From Vermamoeba vermiformis (lineage: Eukaryota > Tubulinea > Echinamoebida): DNA of 64,000 bases. Location: contig JBEWZL010000220.1 in NCBI GenBank assembly GCA_045837725.1, positions 62,001 to 126,000 of the forward strand. The letters are read 5' to 3'. Every line of letters starts with the position of its first letter. The stretch's first letter is position 1. A program made the position numbers and the translations under genes. Shown here piece by piece: positions 24,031 through 36,586 of the stretch. The notes below the pieces were generated by a model. That model saw nothing but the letters and a program-made list of their open reading frames with translations, was not told where the DNA came from and searched no databases.

Positions 24031-25878
24031 ATGGCCCTATTCAATGGTATTTCATTTGCCACCGATCTTGGCATCGCTCCTCTCAAGCAGAAGTCAGCGC
24101 TCAAAGAGCTAATTGTGCAGAATGGAGGCTCTGTTTCTCTGATGCTCACCAAAACGGTAAGCAATAATTATGATTACCTTTAATAATTATGTACACAATT
24201 AATACGTACATATTTGTAGACGCAGTTTTTTGTCGTTACGGAGGAGTTGCTCAGTAAATCCAGCTCTAAAATAGACACGGCCAAGAAGTACGGCGTGTCC
24301 GTTATTACCAATGTCTTTTTAGAAGAGTGTGTACGCAATAACAAACCACTCGTGTCCAAACCCCAACCAGAACCAGTAAGTAACCGTTGCAACCCGTTGT
24401 TACTCGTGCTCACCACTGCTGCATCACAGGCCCCTGTTTCAGCCACTTCAACCACCTCTTCGGCACAGAAAGAAGAAGAGCTCAAGGCGAAACAACTGAA
24501 GCTCGAGGCTTCTCTGGTAGCTGGCTGCCTCTTCACCGGTCTGCAGCAAATCCGTGCTGTTGGCGCGGGTCTTTTGCAGTCCGATGAACTCAAGACTATT
24601 ACACTCGGTCCCAATCCCCGTTCTCCCTTCAAAACTGCTCAACATCAACTCGCTCAAGCACTGCATGTCGTTGCTCATCGCAGCGTCGTGCAAATGAATC
24701 GCTTGCGCGAAACTCGTCTTCAACAACGTCAAGCAGGTGCCGCTGAACTTGAAGCACAACGTCGTGCTCAACTTCAAGCGCAACGCGAAGCTCAAGAGGC
24801 TCGTCGTGCTCGCGAACTTCGTGAGCAACAAGAGGCCCGTGAACTCGCCCCTGAACGATTACATCATCTCGTGGGCCGAGTGCTGTCTGGTCTGACAGAC
24901 CCTGACATGAATGAAGTGCCCAGAATTCAAGGCAAGGTGACTGGCATGTTGCTGGAGACCTTTGACGGTGATCTCACTCGCCTCGCCAACACCCTCGATG
25001 ACAACGAGAAGAGTTTAGTGCCCACGATCAAAGAGGCTGTGGATCTGCTCCTCAAGGGTATCAAAGACCAACGTGCTGCGCGTGAACGAGAGCAACAATC
25101 ACGTGAGGCTGCCGAGCGTAGTCTCAATTACAAGACTCGGCAACGACGTGAAGCTGAAGCTCGCGTCACAGTCGAGTCCTCAGCCCCTGCCACTGAATAC
25201 GAACGACATTTCCCTGCCCTGCCCTTCACTCGCGAGCCCACAGTTGTCTCTAAGACTTGGGCTGATTTATTTAAGATCAAGTACCTCGGCGCTGAACAGC
25301 TGCCTGAAGAGGTCACCAAGGCACTCAGTGTCAGCACTGAGCCTGCACCCAACACCGTTAATTTTGCAGCGGTGACTGTTGGTGCTGCCGTGCCCAAAGC
25401 TGAACCTGAAGTTGAGAAGAAAGACAGCGGTGCTGGTCGCAAATTATTTGTGAGCAACATCGACTTCTCGGACATTCAACTCAAGGCCCAGGACAAGAAG
25501 AATGGTCCCTGGACCAGCGACAAGATTGATCTCGTCACGCGCGAGCGACGCATTGAATTGATTGCCCTGTTCAAGCAATTCGGCCAAGTGGTCGATGTGC
25601 AAGAGCACTGGGCTGATCGATACATCTTCGTCACCTTCGCCCGTGTCGCTGATTGCAAACGAGCGCTGAACACGCTCAAACACTACGAGAAGAGAAAGGG
25701 TCTCGTGCGTGAAGTTCGAGCCAGATTGCGCGACAAGAAGCAAGAGCCACTTGCTGCGCCTAAGGCCAACTTCTACGTGCGCTATCCCAAGTTCTTCACA
25801 CGTATGTTGGACAAGAAGAAACAGAAAAAAATAGCTGCTGTCAACGAGTCGGATCAAGACTCCGATCCCCGTGACTAA
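24031..25878 (+). CDS. BRCT-MLLE-RRM protein
   Basis: Three exons, about 24031-24156, 24221-24378 and 24430-25878, giving about 580 residues. Residues 1-90 form a BRCT domain (ALKELIVQNGGSVSLMLTKT, FFVVTEELL, TAKKYGVSVITNVFLEECV). Then a linker, and a long Arg/Gln/Glu/Ala coiled coil at about 220-280. A PABC/MLLE-like domain follows at about 290-345 (HLVGRVLSGLTDPDMNEV, GKVTGMLLETFDGDL, KEAVDLLL); KVTGMLLE matches the KITGMLLE signature. The middle contains HFPALPFTREP...TWADLF. A C-terminal RRM covers about 440-530: KLFVSNIDFSD (RNP2), RYIFVTFARV (RNP1). MLLE normally binds PAM2 peptides, RRM binds RNA and BRCT binds phosphopeptides. I do not know a named protein with this order. Divergent from NAA20. 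Confidence 0.75.
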
Positions 25879-26063
25879 ACTTGTCTGTGGGAATGCGGTG
25901 TGAATTTTGTGCATTTGTTTGTAAAGTGTTAATAATTTCTTAGAATAAAGTATTGCTTGCTTTCAGGTCGGTGTCTGCTAATATTTGCTTGCTGTTTTTG
26001 TTCGTGCCAGTTTGAATTGCAAATTTGATCGGAGCGCCACAAGTCACTCGAAATGAATGAGTA

Positions 26064-28180
26064 ATGGGACAACGACCCTCCAACAATAATACGAACCAGA
26101 CGAAAGAAGAAGATACATCCAAGCACACTTCGTCAAAAATGAGCAAAAAAGACATTGGCAACTCTGCAACTTCAACTTCCTCCAACTCAGATTCAAAGCC
26201 AGCCGGCGATAAAAATTCAGCTACAAAAGAACCTGTTAAGAAAAATATATATGATGATCCTAAGTATCAGCTGCAGCAGTGGAAGGTTAGAATAATTAAA
26301 GGCTTGATTCGTGCCGGATTTTGGTTAAAATTAAAAATTATTTATTATAGGAGTTAGAACGTGAAGAATTTGAAAAAAATGGAGTCCTAGACGAATCTAG
26401 ATTTACAGCAGCATTATTGAAAGAAAATTATGATAAAAATCGATATTACAGTGTTCTTGCACGTAAGTTGAATCTAGCCAAACATTTCTTATAATTTATC
26501 TATATTAAAACTGTAGCACGCACTACGTCATATGCTTATTTTATTATATAGTTCAATTAAAATCAATCGTTCGAAGACTGGTGCATCTAAAATTTTATGA
26601 CCGTTAACCTTATATTTATTTTGAATACAGCCGACAAGACTCGCGTGAAACTAAAGAAGATTGGTGACATTGTTGGATCAGATTATATTAATGCTAATTT
26701 TGTTGACGTAAGTGCAGTTCCCTCGCAATTTTCAATTTCATCCAATTTGATCGAGCCGCAAATCATTATATTTTTCAATACCAAATGAAATAGTGGTTAT
26801 AACACATCAAATATTACGTTGATTTCACTTTTGCAACTCAAATATACTTTTTACAACCCACATCCGACAAATCCGGCTCACAATTTATTAATGACTACGC
26901 GCTAAGCTCGCAATATTAATTAATCCTAATCTATTTCAAGTAAAAGCGATTTTGTTTAGCACAACCATTCTTCAGAAAATTAATTAATTCAAACACAAAT
27001 TTCCCGCACAACAAAAGATTCCCACGCGGATCTATCCATTAGCTAATTTTGTACAATACCCTATTTATAGCGACTCGAAACTATTTGTTTAAAATCACAA
27101 ATATGCCAATCGTCTCTAATTTTGTTGACATGACAATAGGGAATTCACGAGCATGGTAAAGCAGCATATATCGCCTCACAAGCACCGCTGCCGCTGACAT
27201 TTCACGACTTTTGGCGCATGATTTGGGAGCAGCGTGTTGAAATCATAGCCATGCTGACCAAATTGGAGGAGGGCAAAGTACTCAAAGCTCATCGCTATTG
27301 GCCCACCAAGGGTACCAAGGAGTACGGTGATATTACAGTCACACTTGTCAGCAACAAATCCAAGCACAACGATTCATATCGCGTCAAAGTGTTCACTGTA
27401 CAGCGGGTACGTGTCAAGCAAAAGTTGTGAATTAATTTCGATTTTACTTATTCAATTTTAATTCTGTTGAATTTCGTGCTTTAAAGCAGTGACGTGTTCT
27501 AATAGTAATACTATTGTAATAGGATAACGAAACACGAACAGTGACGCAATATCACTACTTGTCATGGCCGGATCACGGTGTTCCTGTGGAAGCACACCCT
27601 CTTTTGGAAATGATGAGCGAGATTGAAGCTGAGCGCAGTGACAAACAGAAGACTAAAACACCAATGGTCGTGCATTGCAGGTACGTAGTCATAGCAATAG
27701 TAGCGCGTGATCATTGACTGACCGACTGTTTAGTGCGGGCATTGGACGAACAGGCACATTTATTGTGATCCACACAGTGCTCTCGAAGATGCGACAGGAG
27801 CGAAAATACAGTTTAGAGACGCTAAATTTGCAGCCCTTAGTCTCCAGTATACGCGACCAACGTCCTGGCTGCCTCACTCAAAATGTAATTACCGTCACTC
27901 GAGTGCCTTACAATCGCGCAATCTAATCTATTTGTGTCTACAGAACCAATTCTTTTTCTGTTACCGAGCGATAGCCGTGGCGGTGCAGAACAAATACACG
28001 TGGATCATGAGTGGCGCGGACAGCAATGGCACGCACGACAAACAACTGCCGACAGCGAATGTACGCGATGTGAATAGTCTAGACCCGAACGAGAACAATG
28101 AAAATGACGCGCAGAGTTCGAGCAGTGGCAGCGAGAGTGGCAGCACGGAATATCATCCTGACGACATGACTGACAACTGA
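26064..28180 (+). CDS. Classical (tyrosine-specific) protein phosphatase
   Basis: Cytosolic single-domain PTP that removes phosphate from tyrosine. After a Ser/Asn/Lys-rich leader: YQLQQWKELEREEFEKNG, ENYDKNRY (KNRY), DYINANFVD, AYIASQAPLPLTFHDFWRMIWE, VEIIAMLTKLEEGK, YWP, QYHYLSWPDHGVP (WPD loop), catalytic P-loop VHCSAGIGRTGTF with Cys and Arg, and a Q-loop region RDQRPGCLTQNQFFFCYRA where Q-N-Q matches the usual QTxxQ. The C-terminus is acidic Ser-rich (SSSSGSESGSTEYHPDD). No transmembrane helix. All catalytic residues present. About seven exons; the intron 26709-27139 is unusually long (about 430 nt). Possible counter-enzyme to the receptor kinase at 53742. Confidence 0.93.
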
Positions 28181-28519
28181 TCAGAGCAGCGCGTGTCATC
28201 TGGATCTGCAGATATTATTTATTTTTTCAAATTCCCCTTTCCACTTCGCACCTAATACCTTTGAAATTATTATTATTTTACTTGAACCTTTTTTTTGAAT
28301 TGCTTTGTGTTTAAAGGTGGCTTAGTTAGTCTATGTAATATATACATTAAAGAGCCAATTTACACGACTGATCCGTACCTTTGTGGACTTTAATACGTAT
28401 TTACGTTCATACATATTGCAATAGCCAGTAATTATAGTAAGTATGAACAGGCGTGCTGCAATTTTCTCGATCCAATTTTTTGTCCTTGTCAGAGTTAACT
28501 TTCTCATGTCAATAGCAAC
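28181..28519. other. AT-rich intergenic spacer
   Basis: 339 bp between the PTP and PI4KB genes, same strand. Homopolymer-rich 3' flank; no gene or RNA recognised. Confidence 0.4.
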
Positions 28520-31500
28520 ATGAACGATGAATACAAAGGCCTTCAAGTGGCCTCTCACTCAGACAAGTTAGAGTTGATCGCTAACGTCAAGTCTGGAACT
28601 CTCGACATCTGGGCTCTGGTCAACTTATTTTATTTGAAAGATGATCCTGAAGTATTGGAGATTATATGCAACAAATTATATGCTTTCGAGCCCAAAGATT
28701 TGACCTTCTTTCTGGCCCAGCTCTGGTAATTATTATTTTAATTATCAATATTCGTAAATATTGAAAGTAGCATTATCTTTACGTAATTAGCACTACATCA
28801 TATAAATTTAATACATTTGTTTAATTAATATTGGTATAATAACGATAAAATCTTTTGTTAACCTGTCAGATCCCAAACTTGATTTTTATACCTTTATTGC
28901 ACAATAGATTTACATCTTAGTAATATCACTGACAAATCACTCATATTTCCAGCAATCTGATGTTAAATCGTAAGCAAGGCTCGCATCCACTTTCTCGTCT
29001 GCTGATCGACAAGTCTCGTGCATCACTCTCATTCGGGCTGTTAGTGTACTTCATCGTGCATGCCACACTCGAGGGGTGCGACGATGATGACAAGAGTGCT
29101 CGCTGCGAGACTCTGTTGATGGAGCTGGAGGCTGCTGTGCTCGATGGCTATCGCAACGTGGATCTTGCCATGATTGAAGCATTTAACACCCACAACAGAC
29201 AGTACCGCATTAACAAGGGCTATGCATCGCTCGACGACACGGATATTATATTGATTAAGACTGAGTCCTCAGTGCGTAAGACTGCGTACAATATCTACGA
29301 GCACTTGGAGGTGCACACGGAAGATCTGATGCCCGATGTGACGCCGCTGACCGTGCACGACATGAACAACTTGCGACAACTGTGCAGCGAGGTGTTGAAC
29401 ATAACGCAGCCAGAGACCTTGTTGAAATTGAGACGCAATTCTGTTGTGGAACTTGAACCTCCAAGTCTCACTCAAAGCTTCGGCGATGTGACGCACAACA
29501 CCAATCGATCGAGCAATGAAGAGCCCAACATCAATACAGACGACTACAAAGAGCTGAAGAACAGCAGTGTGGATTCACTGAACGAGCCCCAACAACATGT
29601 TGATTTGAACGACTCAGATCCGATGATTGCCTACGAGAAGAAGTTGCTCGCTATCGAAGGACTGCACTTAGGTCTGCGCGAGCCTAAGACACGTGACGCA
29701 AAAGTGAAAATTGCGAATGAACAGCGCGGTATTGTGATTGGTGGCCGACACCGCAGTGTGGCAGATATTTCACAGCTGCTGAATGAGGCCAGTGCCGATC
29801 AATTGGCGACGAATGACAACACTGCTCTGACACGTGCTTCAAACACCTTGTACAGCACTGTCGCGGCCAAGGAGTGTTTGTTCGATTACTTCCACGCGGA
29901 GATGAAATTCATCAATGCGTTGACTGGTGTGTCAGCCATGTTGAAGGACTTGGGACTGAAGAAAAAAGAACTCAAAAGTAAGTGCTGGATTTGACACGCA
30001 TGTTTAATAACACAATGACGCAGATGCTGCACTGAAAGTGGCCATCAAGAAGTTGAACAGACAATTACCTCGCGGAGTATTCATTCCTATTTGTGGCAAA
30101 AACTCCGATGAGTACTACCGTGTACTGCGCATTCCATTTGAAGAAGCTTTTGTTTTGAATTCGCGCGACAGAGTGAGTAGTGGGTTGTATTGTGATGCAG
30201 TCTAATAACCGTTCAATCAAGGTGCCGTTCATCTTGTTCATTGAAGTGGCCTCAGGGACTTCGAAGAACCCCGAAGATCTGGCGTGCGAGATGCACACTG
30301 AGAGCGAAGAGACCCCCGAAGAGTCGCGCGAGATAGCACATCTGCAACAATTGCACGATGAAGCCATGAAGAAGCACGCCGAGGAAGAGAGTTCAACAGC
30401 GAGCGGTGAACAGCCCAACCCTGAACAGACGATCACGGTGACTGAGGAATTCACGGTGAAGAGATTGGACAAGTTTGAGATCATGGACGAGTGGGTGGTC
30501 GTGCAAAACCCTTCCGATCAACCTGTGCAGCCCAAGGCTATCAGTGAGTATCATCTCTTACCGTCGATTCAGTCAAGCTAACCTGCCCTCAGAGGACGCA
30601 TTCGGTGAACTGTGGGAGGACAAGAAGAAACGACTGCGCAAAGAATCGCCAGTGGGCAGTCACTCGGGCTGGGGTACGTGTCACTGCATTCACTGCTGAT
30701 TAGTGTTGCTAACGGCAGTGCAGATATGATCTCGGTGATTGTGAAGAGCGGTGATGACTTGCGACAAGAACAGTTCGCCACACAACTGATCAAACTGTTT
30801 GACGATGTATTCCGCAAGTCGGGACTGCCCTTGTGGTTGCGCACATACACCGTGCTGGGTACGAGCAGCGAGGCAGGACTGATTGAGACCGTGCCTGACT
30901 CGATCTCCATTCACTCGCTCAAAGAACGACTCAACATCACGTCATTGCGCAGCTACTACATTGCGGTAAGTCATTTGAAGTTGTGTTGCGGGCACGCTAA
31001 CGTCACTGTTCGATAGGCTTATGGGGATGCCGAGAGTATGACATTCATCGAAGCCCAACGCAATTTTGTGGAGAGCTTAGCAGCCTACTCGCTGGTGTGT
31101 TATTTCTTGCAAATCAAAGACAGACACAACGGCAACATTCTCATCGACAAGGACGGACATTTGATTCACATTGACTACGGCTTTATGTTGTCGAGCAGTC
31201 CTGGCAAATTCAACTTTGAGAAAGTGCCATTCAAGTTCCCACGCGACTTTGTGGAGGTGATGGGCGGCAAGAACTCGAGCATGTTCATGTACTTCAAGAC
31301 ACTCTTTTCCAAGGGGTTCTTAGAAATGCGCAAAAATCATCGCAAGTTGGTGGATTTAGTGGCCATGATGTTGCCCGGCACGAAAATGGCGTGTTTTATG
31401 GCTGGGCCTGCGACCATTGAAAAGCTTGAGGACCGCTTCAAACTGCATTTAAGTGAGCCTGAGGCTATTGCTTACGCTGACAGTTTAGGTACGTCACTTA

Positions 31501-31608
31501 TAATTTGTGTCTATATTATTCTAACGGCTATTAGTGCTCGAGTCGCTGGAGAACTGGCGCACGGATTTGTACGATAACTTTCAATATTACAGCAACGACA
31601 TAAAATAA
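28520..31608 (+). CDS. PI4KB: Phosphatidylinositol 4-kinase beta (class III)
   Basis: Makes PI4P at the Golgi. Start MNDEYKGLQVASHSDKLEL. The helical lipid-kinase-unique region gives LDIWALVNLFYLKDDPEVLEI and LSRLLIDKSRASLSFGLLVYF. A long acidic linker has ECLFDYFHAEMKFINALTGVS and LPRGVFIPICGKNSDEYYRVLRIPFEEAFVLNSRDRVPFILFIEV (typical PI4KB block, cited across its length). Kinase domain: SVIVKSGDDLRQEQFATQLI (ATP-lysine region), WLRTYTVLGTSSEAGLIETV, FLQIKDRHNGNILID (catalytic loop DRHNGN), HIDYGFMLSSSPG (DFG-equivalent), NFEKVPFKFPRDFVEVMGG. Ends LYDNFQYYSNDIK. About eight exons. Domain order and length match PI4KB rather than PI4KA. Confidence 0.95.
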
Positions 31609-32163
31609 GCTGTAAATTGCACGTGAATCAGTTGTAAATTAAACAAGATATTAGCAGGCAATACAAACAGTGGCTCTCATATTGTAGTAGAAAAAACAAA
31701 GAGGTGCATTGTATAATGCTATTCATGTAAATTGTGGACACTGTTTAATGGTGGCATACTGAGATTAAAAAGGTGGTTTGTGGTCGTGAGGTTGTGCGGG
31801 AGCTTGGTGAAAAGAAAAAGCTGTTGTTTCGTTTTCAATAATCATTACAGCCATTCAATATGAACCTCTGAACAATCAACCACACCACAAACACTTTATC
31901 TTGCACGTAACTGTTAGTCCTGTAATTCAGTCTGAGATGTAGGCAGTGGCTACGAAGAGCTATTTCTCAGTTTCATTCATTACGCAAGCAAATTATAACA
32001 TGGGTACTTAAACAATATTTAAGCGCTTATTGGCTTTGCAGTTGCCCCAATAATAAATTTTATCTTATTTTTGCTATTATTTTTATTATACTTAAAAATT
32101 ATTTGGTTCGCGAAACCATTTTATTTAAAAATTGAACAAGAGTACCTCACGAGCTGACATAAG
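31609..32163. other. Intergenic spacer, no gene seen
   Basis: 555 bp between PI4KB and the tandem pseudokinase. AT-rich toward the right. I looked for tRNA, C/D box and snRNA patterns and saw none that hold. Confidence 0.4.
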
Positions 32164-34540
32164 ATGAGCTGGTTAATGAAGTTTGCGGATGCTCTCTCCT
32201 TGCAATCTGTTCCGAGCAGTTTGAACTGCCAGGGCACAGCGTTCGGTGAGTATTAGCAGTCAATATTACGTGCACATTAGTTAATAATAATACAGTCGTT
32301 GAAACAACCGAAAAGCAATACCGAGTAGGGCACTTTGAAGATGTCTCCGCTGGTAGACTGGATTTCGTAAGCATAGTGTGCCTAGAACCTGCGTCTATTA
32401 TAGTATTATTCATACTTGGCGATCAATTAAAGGCCATAAACAAGCTCATGCAGAGTCAGCGTGTTCCTCACGTGTTCCCTGCCATTTGCAGCTTCGAGTC
32501 CACAGACGCAGCAAACAAACCTGTGTTCTGTGTGGTGTACGAGCACGACGACAAGACAACAACACTAGCTGACTATGTAGCGTAAGTGTCGACGAGGTAT
32601 GAATAACAACTGAATGCTGACCTGTTGCTAGTGATGGCAACAAACGTCCGTTCAATCTCGGCGTCACAGATCTGCTGCGCGGTCTGTTTCAGCTCAAAGA
32701 ACTATTGCAGCACACCATTCAGTTCTTTTATCAGACCTTGGTGTCAATGATGTATCCTGGTGTGTGTCCAGATGATATTATTCTACACATGAACGATCGA
32801 GGTCAAGTTGACTGGTACTTGCACAACTTCTCAAAGTCCATTGTCAAGCTGTTGGTCGGGTATGTCAAGAATAAAATTCTCAGCTCGAATTAACCGGTGA
32901 GGACAGGCATCGAACGCAAGAGGTCTATGAAAGTCCAAACATCACGTACTCGAACGGTAATGATACTAGGCTCGAGCAGGCCCTTGACAAACGTGTGTAA
33001 ACAATGTAGACAATATATTGCTCGTTCTAAGCGAGTACCAGTTGTGTCCATTCTTGGCGCTGAAGAGCTGCGATTGGATATAAAAGAGTGCAGTGCCATC
33101 TACGGATATTCTTGGTATCATGGGTGTGGAGCCATTGTGGACAAGGTTGTGAAAAAGCATTTGGACAAGGAATTGTTCTGCGAACTGTCCGCTGCAGAAG
33201 GGGACTTGTTTAAACGTAAGTCATCTATAATTCCGTTAGAAGCTGAGTAACGAAGTGAATCAGATCTGAAAGTACCTCCACATATGCTTCGCGATGAAGT
33301 GAAGGACTACAGTATCGAATATCCCATACCAAAACAGCCGTCGTGGTTCAAAGGATTAGTGAATAGTTTTCGCGAACTTTATGCGAGTCGCACACCTTCA
33401 TTCAATGTGATTGACTACGGCGAAAACGCAGTCGATGAGCTTATTTTTGATCGGTCACAAAGACGTATGCGTAGTATGTATACTAAGCACAGCAGAATGT
33501 GGCATATTGACAATTGTTCTTAGCGTACATGTCTTACGTCGTTCAAGATGAACTCGGCGCGAAATTCGTGGTTCGAAAGTATTTTGAACAACAAATTGGC
33601 AAAATCGAATGGGTATGTCAGTGTAAATCGTCAATGTGACACTTTTGACACGTTAACTTTTAAGTCCATCTTATCAACGTTAAATAATCGCAATGTCCCG
33701 CATATTGTTAAAGCACTCTTCACTTTCACTGAGAAGGAAACAGCCACGAGTCAACACGCTAGCTTCTTTATGTGTGTTGAATATCTCGAAGGCGCGAGGT
33801 CACTGAGAGAGTTGTGCAAGTAAGTCTTAGGAGCCTTCAAACTCAAAAGATGGCGCTCACGCAATCCACGTAGGTCGCGGAAGATAAATATCGACCTGAC
33901 CTTGGGCGATATTTTGAATGGAATGAAAGTGGCCCACCAACTTTCAGGCAAATACAAGTGGCATCCTATTCCAACACCGGACTCACCGATACATTTGCAC
34001 CACGACTTGAGGACAGAGGACTTGCTGTGCTGGAAAAATCCAAAAACTGGCGATATCGAGTGGTACTTGTCGAACGTTACGTTGACGTCCCTCAAAGCAC
34101 TTAACGAGTAAGTTAGTCACCCTCTCGAGCACTTCGAATTAATGACTCATAGAGACGGCGTGAGCTACACATTAATAGCCTGTCCTGATTCCAAACCGGC
34201 CAGGCATATAGGTGATCAATCGTATAGTTTGGTTTCACCGCTCTTGGACTGTAAGTTTTTATCTGAACGACTTTGACTCTGATCTAATGTGGTGATATAC
34301 ATAGTGGGTAAAAGATTGTTTTCACTCGACAGTCACTCCTTAACTGCGTTGAAAGCGATTGATGCATGCCCTTTCGAGTCAAGGCCGTATATCATTAAAA
34401 AATATTCAGTTAGTGAGTATAATACAATAGTTAGCTTTTAAACGTCTCACTAATTGCATTAAGTTTGCAAGAAACGAAAATCTTCCTCGGTGCCTCAGCA
34501 ATCAAATAGGCCTACGAAGAAAATTAAGTACAGCCATTAA
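32164..34540 (+). CDS. Tandem degenerate protein-kinase-like protein
   Basis: Not recognised as a named family. The exons join in one frame into a protein with two related halves. Half 1: FVVETTEKQYRVGHFED, AINKLMQSQRVPHVFPAICSF, PVFCVVYEHDDKTTTLADYV, CPDDIILHMNDRGQVDWYLHNFSKS. Half 2: YVVQDELGAKFVVRKYFEQQ, ILSTLNNRNVPHIVKALFTF, ASFFMCVEYLEGARSLRELC, HLHHDLRTEDLLCWKNPKTG, DIEWYLSNVTL. The order matches a kinase N-lobe, hinge (MCVEYLEG), a catalytic-loop remnant (HHDLRTEDLL instead of HRDLxxxN) and, where DFG would be, WYLxN in both halves. The DFG aspartate is missing in both and the HRD aspartate is absent from half 1, so both are probably pseudokinases. The two halves share the WYLxN motif, suggesting an old internal duplication. 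C-terminus basic (KKRKSSS...RPTKKIKYSH), possibly nuclear. Confidence is for the gene; the kinase reading is inference. Confidence 0.65.
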
Positions 34541-34549
34541 TTAAATGAT

Positions 34550-36230
34550 GGCCTAGCAACTAGTTTCATTATTGTACTTGGGAAATGACATTTTATCAAT
34601 AAATACAAGTGAAAGCCCATCCACCCTCTTCTTTTGTTCTTGTTTCTTCTTGGTCTGGCGGAAACGTTTGACTCCTAAACCTACGAAGTGGTTAAAATTA
34701 GATAAAAAGTTTACGATAGACTTAGCTGTATTTCCAACTCCAGTGAGAGTGACGATTCTGACGTCTTCTTCGCGCAAAGGCATTTTCTTGACGGTACCAG
34801 TCTCGTAGAACGGCAATTCGCAGAAATGAATGCTTTCGGGTTGAACTCTAGCTTTAGTAGAACGAATCAACTACTTGATTTGGTTCTTGTTATTTGTTTA
34901 GTTCTTTAATTTCCTCTATTTCGCATCCAACTTTTTGTTGAGCTCTTCGAAATGGTTATTGTTCTTTTTTTGCTGCTCCTCGATTCATCTAAAGAATGAA
35001 TTTAATTACACAACCGCTTTCATCATCCTGCAAACTGTCGTTGCTTCTGTAGTTATTTTTGTTGTTTGAACGTTGTCCGTCTGCCTTTTTGACTGCAGTC
35101 AAAGCATTAGATACAACCTAAAACAGAATTGAGGTACTTACACAACGCACTCGAAACGCAGAGGTTTTTCCTTTAGAACGAACAGCTGGCTTGAACAGAG
35201 ACCTCTTGGTATTCACCTTCTCGAATTTTGCAGCTAAATTGAAGCAGACGTACAAGGTGAAGATCTGCGACACAAACGCATAACTCGACTCGGAAGTGCA
35301 GTTCAGATGACTGTTCTTCAACCAACTCTGTTGTTCAATTCGTCAAACTGGAGTTCGAGCTTGTCGTTGGCAGCCGTCACTTCGACCTGCAATTGGTCGG
35401 TCCTAACTTCTAATCTCTCAAGAAGTTTTCCTCTGCTTGAGGAAATACGAAAATCTACTCGAATATCTCAACGAGGAATCATACTATTGGTCAGCTAAGA
35501 AATAGGACAACATTTTTGAGCTCTACGAACGAATGAAGATCGAGTTCGAACGCGCAGTCTTCTATAGTAAGAAGCTCATAATAGAAATATAAATGCGATA
35601 GAATGGTATTTCGAGGCAGAAGGCCGAAAGTGAGGCTCAAAGTTGTATTTGATCGCCAAAAAAAATTTCGAAATTCAATTTCGATCCAGATGATTTTAAG
35701 AATTTCAAATAACATTATCAATCGTTTAATATATCGTACAGATGTAAATTTGAGGCTTTGATGAATTTTTAAAAACTTATGGGCCGACCTGAAAACGCAT
35801 CGGGTTTCGTACTGACCTGGAATTCAGAAAGACGAAGCCGCAAACAGTCTAGTCTATAATGTAATTTCTTTTAATAGCTAATGACCACATTCTAAATACT
35901 TACGGCACTATTCGGGGTTCAGACAAAGGTTGAGTGGGATGTACGCTTAAACATCGAGTCGCAGAGATAGGCAGCCCAGTCAAGTAGTCCGATTCAAGCT
36001 TACCGAAGTTTTGTCAACATATTCCATATTGTCGAAGAATGAGGAGTGGTTGTTGATTGGAGAGAGCAGAAAAATGACTGTTGCGCTTTCGTGCTGTACT
36101 TCATGAACTGATACGCAGGACCCTGCTAATACCTCAGCGGCTGCAATGTTGCTTCGGATCGGGAAGTTGAATTCATATCCAATGGCTTCTACTTCTAGAA
36201 CAGGTGCCCTTGTCTATCGTTAGGCCATAA
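34550..36230 (-). pseudogene. Eroded gene-like region (coiled-coil remnants)
   Basis: No intact gene, yet coding-like stretches remain on the minus strand. 34553-34870 ends a frame with FHFVGLGVKRFRQTKKK-type basic sequence preceded by REEDVRIVTLTGVGNTAKSIV. Directly upstream the same frame reads NNNHFEELNKKLDAK and is then cut by three in-frame stops before LIRSTKARVQPES. Around 35120-35480 there are LAAKFEKVNTKRSLFKPAV and the heptad-like LLERLEVRTDQLQVEVTAAN. At 36010-36200 lies IGYEFNFPIRSNIAAAEVLAG...NMEYVDKTS followed by a good GTAAGC donor. I could not join these into one intact gene. Host pseudogene or heavily mis-assembled gene are both possible. Function unknown. Confidence 0.4.
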
Positions 36231-36586
36231 AAAAGACGTAGATTCCTAGTTGTTGGTGTAGCAGATGAGAACGGTAGCTAATGATCTAACGTTTTAAAGT
36301 GAAATATTAATATTTAATTAATAGGTAGAATGGCTAGCCAAATGTTTAATAATTGAAATTTAATATTAAATTTCATAATGCCCATGAATCTGCCGAAGCT
36401 GTTGCAGGTTAATATTAGATAGGACTTGTTGGTAAAATAACTGTCATTATCTAGGTGATTAATGTTGTTCTCGCTCTGTATGATTGCATGTTTTGTTTGG
36501 GTTAAAAAAAAACAAAATAAAGTTGACAAAACGTCTTTCAGTTTATTTTATTATTCGTATTCGAGCTATTAACAACATCGCCCACC
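36231..36586. other. AT-rich upstream region of ankyrin gene
   Basis: 356 bp, strongly AT-rich, no feature recognised; likely holds the promoter of the gene at 36587. Confidence 0.35.

Noticed and set aside
31609-32163. snoRNA or snRNA in this spacer
   Set aside because: A CTGA was seen but no box C, no DUSE-like element and no known core sequence.
34550-35500. Stop-codon reassignment (TAA/TAG read as Gln) to explain in-frame stops
   Set aside because: All clear genes here end at ordinary TAA, TAG or TGA and need no readthrough, so decay or assembly error is simpler.
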